Assembly (NCBI GenBank): GCA_944323585.1
Contig: CALUTA010000079.1
Location: 1-6,783, forward strand
DNA from: Candidatus Gastranaerophilales bacterium
GTDB taxonomy: Bacteria > Cyanobacteriota > Vampirovibrionia > Gastranaerophilales > Gastranaerophilaceae
DNA: 6,783 nt
Reading direction: 5' to 3'
Shown here one piece after another: positions 1-5,556 of the stretch. Made by a program: the position numbers and the translations under genes. The notes beneath the pieces were generated by a model. That model was given only the letters and a program-made list of their open reading frames with translations, ran no database searches and was not told where the DNA came from. Position 1 is the stretch's first letter. Each line of letters starts with the position of its first letter.

Positions 1-11
1 TTAAACTGCGG

Positions 12-476
12 CTATTTCCTCAGGTACTTGGGCGAGCCTATTCCTAGTCCGTCTTTAATCAGGCTGAAGCCGGCATAAGCTGCAAGACCGATTGCGCTTC
101 CGCAGGCAAGTTTTTTGCCTTTAGCAAGCAGAGCAACCGCAGACAGCCCCAGAGGCACTACACTTTCTGCCATCATTGAGAATAAGCCTGAAAAATATCC
201 GGCAGCAGAATTAAAGAAACTTAAGAAGTTGCTTCCGAGCTGCCATTTGAAAATTTTATCTTTAACTTCACTTTTTAAAAGGCTTGGAGAATCCAGACGC
301 TGAGAGTTTTCAAACAAATCCATGCTTACATCTCCGTCTATTGTTTGAGATGTAACGTCAGCCTGAAGTTTTCCGATATTGTGCGCATCACGCAGCACAA
401 GCCCCAGCCCGAGTGCGCCTACACCTTTTGCTATATATTTACCATAATTGTTTTTTACTGCGCTTACTATACTCAT
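12..476 (-). CDS. Small hydrophobic protein of unknown function, coupled to the HEAT-like protein gene
   Basis: I do not recognise this 154-aa protein. It has a short basic N-terminus (SAVKNNYGKYIAKG), then a Gly/Leu-rich hydrophobic stretch at about residues 18-28, a polar middle (about 30-80), a long hydrophobic/amphipathic region at about 84-117 and another apolar Ala/Gly-rich segment at about 123-140, ending in a basic tail (SPKYLRK). There is no typical signal peptide, so membrane association through the C-terminal half is the likeliest location (inference). The ATG at 474-476 is supported by an AAGG Shine-Dalgarno site 9 nt upstream, which overlaps the TAA stop of the preceding gene. 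The two genes are 11 nt apart and must be co-transcribed, so a role shared with the HEAT-like protein is plausible. The TAG stop is at 12-14. I am sure of the ORF; the function is unknown. Confidence 0.8.
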   Translation of the reverse strand: MSIVSAVKNNYGKYIAKGVGALGLGLVLRDAHNIGKLQADVTSQTIDGDVSMDLFENSQRLDSPSLLKSEVKDKIFKWQLGSNFLSFFNSAAGYFSGLFSMMAESVVPLGLSAVALLAKGKKLACGSAIGLAAYAGFSLIKDGLGIGSPKYLRK

Positions 477-485
477 AATCTAAAA

Positions 486-490
486 CCTTA
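486..490 (-). promoter_or_regulatory. Shine-Dalgarno site overlapping the upstream stop codon
   Basis: On the minus strand the sequence reads TAAGG followed by 9 nt and ATG. The TAA is the stop of the HEAT-like gene (488-490), and the same bases begin the ribosome binding site of the small hydrophobic protein gene. Sharing bases between the stop and the ribosome binding site is a classic layout for translational coupling, in which ribosomes finishing the first gene reload on the second. The overlap is seen directly; the coupling is inferred. Confidence 0.6.
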
Positions 491-1444
491 TTTTTTAGCG
501 GAGTTTTCCGGAACTTCAAATTCTTTTTCCACTACGTTGCCTGACATTTTGAGAAGAATATTGGTTGCCTGCATTGCGTCCTGTCCGTAGCCGGTCTGTG
601 AATTCTGCATCTTTTTCAAAACATTCACAGTGTAATCGTTTCCTGTGCAGGTTCGGGAATCCAGCATGCTCAAGGCAAGAATTCTTATTTCCTGCGACGG
701 GTCCTGAAGCATTTTATTGATTAATGCTGTGAGTGCAGGGTCGTCTTTTCGGCTGTCGTCTTCCTGAAGCCGTGCAATTACTTCTTTTGCACCCATCATT
801 CGGACTTCTTTATCCTGACTGTTCAGGTAGTTTTCAAGATTTTTGATATATTGATCTGTTAATTCAACAACTTTTCTTTTTTCTGTTTTTTTCTTGGTTT
901 CTGTTTTGGTCGTTTCGTTTGTTTCTTTTGTCGTTGTGGAAGTTGTTGTTATATTGGATGCATTTTCATTATTATTAGTATTATTTGCATTATTGTCGGT
1001 TAAAGCTTTACTGCTTCCGTTGGCAGAACCGTCTGAGATACCGCCAGCGTAATTATTGATGGTAGCGTTTCCGCCCTGACCGCCCTGTGCAACAATTCCT
1101 CCCTGAGGAATTACATTTTGAGGAAGTCCGTAATTTTGTGTATAATAGTTTGAAGGATATGCAATCCCCGGCAAAGCCTGCGATTGAGGCATATTGCCCG
1201 TCGGATTAATGTTCGGAATACCGACTGACGGATTGTATATTTGGATATTTACGCCTGCATAGCTCGGCGGTGGGGCTGTTTGCACTGCAGGCGCTGTTGC
1301 ATAGTTATTTGGCGACGCAATAAGCGGTGGCGGCTGAATAACTTGCGCAGGTGCCTGCTGTGCCGGTTGAGCCTGTATTTGAGGCTTTATTTGCGGTTGA
1401 ATTGTTTGTATTTGCTGATTTCCCTGATTCTGTACTGATGTCAT
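488..1444 (-). CDS. Protein with long disordered Q/P/N-rich N-terminus and C-terminal HEAT-like helical repeats
   Basis: This 318-aa protein has no signal peptide and two clear halves. Residues 1-190 are low complexity and probably disordered: Gln/Pro-rich (1-60), Tyr/Asn/Pro-rich with two more specific patches (SYAGVNIQIYNPSVG at 61-75 and YPSNYYTQNYG at 96-106), Gly/Gln-rich (113-125), Asn-rich (150-163), Thr-rich (165-181) and a Lys-rich hinge (183-191). Residues 194-302 are amphipathic helices with HEAT/armadillo-like spacing, in about three repeats; the clearest is DPSQEIRILALSMLDS at 248-263, with the Asp-Pro, Arg and Leu/Ala pattern of HEAT units. HEAT repeats bind other proteins, so a scaffold or adaptor role is likely. 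The start at 1442-1444 has AAGG 7 nt upstream and a promoter-like pair further up. A small hydrophobic protein gene follows 11 nt downstream. No catalytic residues are evident. The gene is certain, the HEAT assignment fairly so, the role unknown. Confidence 0.82.
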   Translation of the reverse strand: MTSVQNQGNQQIQTIQPQIKPQIQAQPAQQAPAQVIQPPPLIASPNNYATAPAVQTAPPPSYAGVNIQIYNPSVGIPNINPTGNMPQSQALPGIAYPSNYYTQNYGLPQNVIPQGGIVAQGGQGGNATINNYAGGISDGSANGSSKALTDNNANNTNNNENASNITTTSTTTKETNETTKTETKKKTEKRKVVELTDQYIKNLENYLNSQDKEVRMMGAKEVIARLQEDDSRKDDPALTALINKMLQDPSQEIRILALSMLDSRTCTGNDYTVNVLKKMQNSQTGYGQDAMQATNILLKMSGNVVEKEFEVPENSAKK

Positions 1445-1467
1445 AACACTACCTTATTTAAAAACTA

Positions 1468-1496
1468 CTTATATATATAAAGTTGTTTTGTGGAAA
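1468..1496 (-). promoter_or_regulatory. Candidate sigma-70 promoter for the HEAT-like operon
   Basis: On the minus strand, TTTCCA (plus coordinates 1491-1496) and TATAAG (1468-1473) are separated by 17 bp, matching 4/6 and 5/6 of the sigma-70 consensus. Transcription would begin near 1461, giving a short leader of about 17 nt that still contains the AAGG site at 1452-1455. It was found by eye in an AT-rich region, so chance matches are possible. Confidence 0.45.
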
Positions 1497-1505
1497 TTAA
1501 TTGCT

Positions 1506-1524
1506 TTAATTTTTTGAAAATTAA
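1506..1524. repeat. Perfect AT-rich palindrome between divergent promoters
   Basis: TTAATTTT and AAAATTAA form perfect 8-bp inverted arms around a 3-nt centre (TTG). The palindrome lies between the candidate promoter of the HEAT-like operon and the TATAAT box of the cysteine-cluster gene, which suits an operator serving both genes or an AT-rich UP-type element. It has no GC pairs in its arms, so it is not a credible terminator. In such AT-rich DNA a chance palindrome is possible. Confidence 0.3.
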
Positions 1525-1562
1525 GAAATGTTAAGCAGCTTTTTTCTTGAATTAGTTTTGTC

Positions 1563-1568
1563 TATAAT
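1563..1568 (+). promoter_or_regulatory. Consensus -10 box placing transcription start on the ATG
   Basis: A perfect TATAAT lies exactly 6 nt before the ATG of the cysteine-cluster gene, so the expected first transcribed base (7 nt after the box) is the A of the start codon at 1575. No good -35 is present at normal spacing (1540-1545 is only a T run); TTGAAT at 1547-1552 is too close. No AGG-type ribosome binding site precedes the ATG. This suggests a leaderless mRNA. Confidence 0.45.
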
Positions 1569-1574
1569 TGTGTT

Positions 1575-2156
1575 ATGGGAACTTATGAAGACACATATCT
1601 TGCTCGCAGACCGCAGGAGCTCTGTAACATGTGCGGAAGATGCTGCAGAGTCGTTACAACATCCAAACCTTATGAAGAATTGCTAAAACTTCAGGCTGAA
1701 AATGATGAAGGCGCATGTGAATTTTTAAGAATTTTTGTGCCGTATCCATCCATAGAAGATGCCAGAAAAGTTGATGCAGAGGTTGTTGACAATGTTATTG
1801 CTCTTTTAAAAGAAGACGGGAACTATGAGGAAGGAAAATTAACTTTTTACGGATGTAAATATCTGCTTGATAATAATATGTGTTCAATTTATGAGGAGAG
1901 GCCTGTTTTATGCCGTCATTGTCCGTCAACTCCGTGGTCCATTGTGCCTCCGGGATGCGGATTTGAAGGCTGGCTTTTTATGGAAAGAGAAAATGCCAAA
2001 CAGCGTGTTCGCAAAGCAAAAGAAGACCTCCTTGAATTGCAGCTTCTAAAACAAAAGACAAATGATCCTGAAGTTCATAAGAAAATAGCATCCGTTGAAC
2101 ACAAAATTGCGCATACAATAGATTTGTATAAAAAATACGGTTCCTATGACTGGTAA
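1575..2156 (+). CDS. YkgJ/CxxCxxCC-family cysteine-cluster protein (putative metal or Fe-S binding)
   Basis: This 193-aa protein carries the hallmark of the YkgJ family (CxxCxxCC domain, formerly UPF0153): C17-N-M-C20-G-R-C23-C24 near the N-terminus, then C94, C103 and C113-R-H-C116 in the arrangement GCKYL..CSIYEERPVLCRHCP. Additional cysteines are C48 and C128. Family members are thought to bind zinc or an iron-sulfur cluster through these cysteines; a precise role is not established. Residues 132-185 are charged and helical (possible coiled coil), with no signal peptide or membrane segment, so it should be cytoplasmic. The ATG at 1575 is the only possible start: the frame is closed by TGA at 1548 and no ATG, GTG or TTG intervenes, yet there is no Shine-Dalgarno site. 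It stands alone on the plus strand, diverging from the HEAT-like operon and converging on the GH57 gene with 3 nt between stops. Confidence 0.88.
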   Translation: MGTYEDTYLARRPQELCNMCGRCCRVVTTSKPYEELLKLQAENDEGACEFLRIFVPYPSIEDARKVDAEVVDNVIALLKEDGNYEEGKLTFYGCKYLLDNNMCSIYEERPVLCRHCPSTPWSIVPPGCGFEGWLFMERENAKQRVRKAKEDLLELQLLKQKTNDPEVHKKIASVEHKIAHTIDLYKKYGSYDW

Positions 2157-2159
2157 AAT

Positions 2160-4655
2160 TTAAGCCTTAACAAGTTTTGCTCTGTAAAACTCTGTATTGA
2201 TATTTAATTTTGTACCGATATCCAGAAGCATTTCAACAAAGCGTTTGTCGCTTTTTCTGTTGGAATTCTGGCTTGATTCTATAATTTCTCCTATATTCAG
2301 GTAGATTTTGGAGAAGAATATATTTTGAGCTTCTGAAATATCAACTTCAAGCTCAAGTTTTTCAATATATTCAAAGAGTTCAAGTACAACATCCGCCTGT
2401 TGAATTTCAAAGCTGTAAGCAAGCCTGTTTATATTCTGTCGTATTTTTTTGCTGAAGATGTTGTTGGAAGGCTGTTTATCAAGCTTAATTCCCATTGATT
2501 TTGCTTCAAGATTAATATCCATAGCCTGTTGAAGCACCGCAGGTTCAACAAATCCGTTTGAATCCGCTATAAGTTCATTAAATTTGCGGCTGAGAGCGTA
2601 TTCTGCCGCAATCTTGAATTCATCGGGGATTGCAAGGCCCAGTGTCTGCATATGATAAATTGAGCCCTTGCCTTCGTCATACATATCCTGATAGATTTGC
2701 GCAAATTTTTCCATTTTATCTTTAAGAAGTCTTTGCAGAATTTTGCGTCTTTCTTCAATAAAGATATCTTTGAGTGTGAAGTAATCCTTGCCGAAGTTTT
2801 CGTCCAGTGCACGGATAATTTCGGTTAAAGGATTGAGCATAAATGTCTTGATAAGATCATTTTTCATCTTGTTATATTCAAAGTCGTCAGAATATTCTTT
2901 AATCGCACAGTGGAAGTCGCCTCCTGAGTATTGCATAAGCGCAAACATCAGGTTTGATTTTTGAAGTGTAATTCTTGAGCGGAGTTCTATATGTCCGACA
3001 ACAAAATTAGAATTTCCTTTCTGTACTTTCTGATAATCATCTCTGGTAACAGAATAGCAATAAACATCTTCTTCATCTTCAAAATCCTGATAGAGTGATG
3101 ATATTGCCCACAAACTTGCCACTTGTTTTGTGGTAACTATTGACGGTTTGACAAAGTTGTTGAATATATCTCTGCCTGTGCCGTATTCAGTTATATTACT
3201 TTTGGCATCCGCTAATATTTCTGTGAAGCGGGTTTCATAATCCTGCTTTGTAAATACAGCTGCAAGCTGCATTGCACGTGCTGCATATTTCATAATCTGA
3301 ACGGTTTCAATACCTGAAATTTCAGAGAAGAACCATCCGCAGCTTGTGTACATCAATTGTGCCTGACGCTGAATTTCCAGTAATTCCATAGCTTTGACTT
3401 TGTCTTCATCTGAAAGATTCGGGAGAAAATTTTCTTTGTGGAATTTGTTGACACTCAGCGAGCTTCTGTCAAGAATAACGTCAATATAGTTGTTGCGTAC
3501 TTCCCAGCAGTTTTTGTTGAAATACTTGGGACCTTCCGCTTCAAAGAGTTTTGCCAGTTCATCTCTCAGGTAATCAAGCGCATCTCTTAATGGTTTTCTC
3601 CATTTCTGATTCCAGCCGGGGTGTCCGCCTGTAGAACATCCGCAGTCTTCTTTCCAGCGCCCGACTCCATGGAAACAGCTCCAGCTTGAAGCCTGTTTTA
3701 TGTCTACTTCATAATCGCTTCGGCATTTGTCAAGATATTCGCCGTAGTTTGTAATTGTAAAGCCTTCTTCTTTTGCTTTAATCTGCAAAACATAAGCTAA
3801 AGCCATATCGCCGAATTTTGTGTGATGACCGTAGCTTTCACCGTCTGTTGCAATGTTCACCAGCTGAGGATAGTCACGGCAGTCGGATACACCGTCCCTT
3901 AATCTTTTTGCAAACTTGTTTCCGTCTTTCAAAAGCTCGTCAAACGCAACAGATTTGGATATTGCACCATCATAAAAGAATAAATCAATAAATTTGCCCG
4001 GAGCTGATTTTATGTAATATCTGTAAGAACGTGCAGGGTCTATATTGCCCCAGCTTACATCAGTCCATTCCTTATCGCCTTCTTTTCTGATTTTTAAAGC
4101 CTGATAAGGCGACAATACAGTAAATTTAATTCCGTTTTCTTCCAGAACTCTCAGAGTATCATCATCAACTGCGGTTTCTGCAAGCCACATGCCTTCGGGT
4201 TTTCTGCCGAATCTGTATTCAAAATCTTTTATCCCCCATTTTACCTGAGTAATTTTGTCGTTTTCGTTTGCAAGCGGCATGATTATGTGGTTGTAAACCT
4301 GCGCCATTGCATTGCCATGTCCTTCATGTTCTGCAATGCTTTCTATGTCTGCTTTGATGATTCTTTCGTACGTCAATGGCGCAAACTGCTCCATCCACGA
4401 AAGAAGCGTCGGGCCGAAGTTGAAACTTATATGTTCATAGTTGTTTACAATATCAAGAATTCTGTTTCTGCTGTCTACGATTTTTGAAACGGAGTTAGGA
4501 TTGTAGCATTCTTTGTTTATTCTTTCGTTCCAGTCATGGAAAGGAAGCGCACTGTCCTGAAGCTCAATAGCTTCAAGCCATGGATTTTCCCTTGGAGGCT
4601 GGTAAAAATGCCCGTGGATTGTTAAATATTTTTTGTTTTGTTCTGCTTCAGTCAT
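2160..4655 (-). CDS. Glycoside hydrolase family 57 protein with DUF3536 domain
   Basis: This 831-aa cytoplasmic protein has the GH57 (beta/alpha)7-type catalytic region at about residues 10-330. Visible motifs are the N-terminal HGHFYQPPRENPW (14-26; GH57 motif 1 around His16 and Gln19-Pro20), EHEGHGNAMAQ (109-119), GMWLAET with Glu160 at the catalytic nucleophile position, and ATDGESYGHH with Asp271 at the acid/base position. Both catalytic residues are therefore present. A conserved WSCFHGVGRW..DCGCSTGG block (325-344), a helical region with MYTSCGWFFSEISGIE (435-450) and a long C-terminal part (about 530-790) match the DUF3536 type of GH57 protein, usually about 800 aa and of undetermined substrate. 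GH57 enzymes act on alpha-glucans by a retaining mechanism (amylases, glucanotransferases, branching enzymes), so a role in storage glucan metabolism is likely but unproven. The start at 4653-4655 has a strong GAGGAG site 7 nt upstream. The exported-protein gene lies 47 nt upstream on the same strand with no terminator between. Confidence 0.93.
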   Translation of the reverse strand: MTEAEQNKKYLTIHGHFYQPPRENPWLEAIELQDSALPFHDWNERINKECYNPNSVSKIVDSRNRILDIVNNYEHISFNFGPTLLSWMEQFAPLTYERIIKADIESIAEHEGHGNAMAQVYNHIIMPLANENDKITQVKWGIKDFEYRFGRKPEGMWLAETAVDDDTLRVLEENGIKFTVLSPYQALKIRKEGDKEWTDVSWGNIDPARSYRYYIKSAPGKFIDLFFYDGAISKSVAFDELLKDGNKFAKRLRDGVSDCRDYPQLVNIATDGESYGHHTKFGDMALAYVLQIKAKEEGFTITNYGEYLDKCRSDYEVDIKQASSWSCFHGVGRWKEDCGCSTGGHPGWNQKWRKPLRDALDYLRDELAKLFEAEGPKYFNKNCWEVRNNYIDVILDRSSLSVNKFHKENFLPNLSDEDKVKAMELLEIQRQAQLMYTSCGWFFSEISGIETVQIMKYAARAMQLAAVFTKQDYETRFTEILADAKSNITEYGTGRDIFNNFVKPSIVTTKQVASLWAISSLYQDFEDEEDVYCYSVTRDDYQKVQKGNSNFVVGHIELRSRITLQKSNLMFALMQYSGGDFHCAIKEYSDDFEYNKMKNDLIKTFMLNPLTEIIRALDENFGKDYFTLKDIFIEERRKILQRLLKDKMEKFAQIYQDMYDEGKGSIYHMQTLGLAIPDEFKIAAEYALSRKFNELIADSNGFVEPAVLQQAMDINLEAKSMGIKLDKQPSNNIFSKKIRQNINRLAYSFEIQQADVVLELFEYIEKLELEVDISEAQNIFFSKIYLNIGEIIESSQNSNRKSDKRFVEMLLDIGTKLNINTEFYRAKLVKA

Positions 4656-4702
4656 TCTCTAACTCCTCAAAATGTGTTTTGGGTTGTTATAGTAAACACT
4701 AA

Positions 4703-5218
4703 TTATTTTTTGTCGGTTTTTGCTTTTGTACTCAGAACCTTGAACTGTTCTGCATCCATCCATACATCTCCGAGTGCATTTGAAAATACTTTGCCTGCGA
4801 ATTCAATTTCATCTCCTGCGTCAAGGTCTATGTGTTTTTCTGCTTCTGTACGCTTGATGAATATTTTTAGTTCTGACAAAGGAACATTGTGGTCAAGCAC
4901 GTCAGGACGCTGGATTAAAAATGATATGTAATCTTCCGAACTTTTCATTGCAGGTTTGTAATCAAGTCCGAGTGTTGAATATTTGTCAAATTTTGCTTTT
5001 ATTCTTACATATTTGTTGAGGTAAAAAGACGGATTATTGACCATATCAAGCGGATTAACATTCAAATAAGTCCTTGTTGCGGCCGGTGCTGCTACTGAAA
5101 TAAGCGGATTTTCAAGGTTTATTCCTGCGCCGTTTGTTACGCCTGCCCCTGTTGCTGCTGTTATTCCCAAAACTGATGATAAAATTAATACAGGTACAAG
5201 ATATCTAAATTTTGTCAT
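4703..5218 (-). CDS. Small exported protein with predicted OB-like beta domain, unknown function
   Basis: This 171-aa protein begins with a Sec-type signal (MTKFR, then hydrophobic YLVPVLILSSVLGITAA, cleavage likely around residues 22-26) and a flexible Ala/Gly/Asn linker to about residue 50. The mature domain (about 53-162) starts with NPLDMVNNPSFYLNKYVRIKAKF, then alternating strands including ISFLIQR, LKIFIKR and DEIEFAGKVFSN. Phrases such as 'the X is placed, KYVRIKAKF ... GDEIEFAGKV' resemble small OB-fold domains that bind ligands or proteins, but no specific family is recognised. No lipobox or catalytic residues are seen, and the tail is lysine-rich. The start at 5216-5218 has AAGGGA 7 nt upstream and an extended -10-like sequence further up. 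It sits 47 nt upstream of the GH57 gene and is probably co-transcribed with it, although the GH57 enzyme appears cytoplasmic, so a shared function is not obvious. Confidence 0.8.
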   Translation of the reverse strand: MTKFRYLVPVLILSSVLGITAATGAGVTNGAGINLENPLISVAAPAATRTYLNVNPLDMVNNPSFYLNKYVRIKAKFDKYSTLGLDYKPAMKSSEDYISFLIQRPDVLDHNVPLSELKIFIKRTEAEKHIDLDAGDEIEFAGKVFSNALGDVWMDAEQFKVLSTKAKTDKK

Positions 5219-5251
5219 TGCTGTTTCCCTTCTTTATTTCTCAACAACATT

Positions 5252-5257
5252 ATTCTA
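5252..5257 (-). promoter_or_regulatory. Candidate extended -10 promoter element for the exported OB-like protein gene
   Basis: On the minus strand TGGTAGAAT fits the extended -10 pattern TGnTANNAT, with the hexamer TAGAAT at 5252-5257. No good -35 lies 16-18 bp upstream, as is common for extended -10 promoters. Transcription would start near 5245, leaving a leader of about 27 nt that contains the AAGGGA ribosome binding site (5226-5231). Confidence 0.4.
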
Positions 5258-5280
5258 CCACATAAATCATTTTTTTGCAT

Positions 5281-5309
5281 ATATCGTATGTGGTGATTTC
5301 AATATCGTA
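5281..5309. repeat. Helically phased direct repeat ATATCGTA x2
   Basis: ATATCGTA occurs at 5281-5288 and again at 5302-5309, start to start 21 bp, which is two turns of B-DNA. The pair lies just upstream of the candidate promoter of the minus-strand exported-protein gene (within about 25-50 bp of its -10 box), the usual position for activator half-sites on one face of the helix. No binding protein can be named. Confidence 0.35.
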
Positions 5310-5322
5310 ATTTAAAAACAAA

Positions 5323-5389
5323 AATTAACCTGTCCCTGCGGACAATATTCGGGTGTTTTAGGCTTAAGATACTGTGTTTCGGGTTAATT
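5323..5389 (+). ncRNA. Possible structured RNA element closed by a 10-bp stem
   Basis: AATTAACCTG (5323-5332) can pair with CGGGTTAATT (5380-5389) in ten consecutive pairs, one of them a U-G wobble that forms only in plus-strand RNA. The 47-nt loop contains a small hairpin (TCC-CTGC-GGA) and two copies of TTCGGGT 30 bp apart (5348-5354 and 5378-5384), so the CCTG strand has a second potential partner. A T-rich stretch follows (5395-5399). It matches no RNA family I know; it could be a small RNA, a switching leader or a DNA-level repeat. Low confidence. Confidence 0.25.
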
Positions 5390-5496
5390 GAATATTTTTA
5401 TTTGTTATTTACACAAATATTTTTCTTGTAATCGTTTTTTTAAATGATTGCTAAAAAATATGTTTGGGACATTATGGATATACTCAAGCTATGAAA

Positions 5497-5525
5497 TTGA
5501 TATCTTGAAGATAGATTGTTATTTA
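5497..5525 (+). promoter_or_regulatory. Candidate promoter for the 316-aa exported protein gene, with a palindrome in the spacer
   Basis: TTGATA (5497-5502) and TATTTA (5520-5525) are 17 bp apart; the -10 is preceded by TGT, giving the extended form TGnTATTTA. Transcription would start near 5532 with a leader of about 25 nt carrying the AAGGA ribosome binding site at 5543-5547. A perfect 13-bp palindrome, TATCTT-G-AAGATA (5501-5513), overlaps the -35 and spacer, where a bound repressor would block RNA polymerase. The promoter is plausible; the operator is speculative. Confidence 0.4.
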
Positions 5526-5556
5526 CCCCCCATATTATGTTGAAGGAATAAAACAA

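Larger units (their letters stand above)
5219..5556. other. 338-bp divergent intergenic region
   Basis: No ORF with coding character is visible here. The region separates two divergent genes for exported proteins and holds promoter-like sequences for each, a direct repeat ATATCGTA (5281-5288 and 5302-5309), a 10-bp complementary pair (5323-5332 with 5380-5389) and a 13-bp palindrome (5501-5513). The remaining sequence, especially 5390-5460, is AT-rich without recognisable structure. It is longer than two simple promoters need. Confidence 0.6.

Noticed and set aside
2150..2165. Terminator between the convergent cysteine-cluster and GH57 genes
   Set aside because: Only 3 nt separate the stops and no GC-rich hairpin with a T run is visible on either strand nearby.
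2567..2812. 81-codon minus-strand frame within the GH57 gene
   Set aside because: It is an out-of-frame shadow of the GH57-DUF3536 coding sequence on the same strand, with no domain of its own.
4674..4699. GTGTTT/AAACAC inverted repeat between the exported-protein and GH57 genes
   Set aside because: A 6-bp AT-rich stem with a 14-nt loop and no T run is too weak to call a terminator or attenuator.
4638..4931. 97-codon plus-strand frame across the GH57/exported-protein junction
   Set aside because: It is antisense to two supported genes and is Ser/Phe/Asn-rich, as expected of a reverse-complement artefact.
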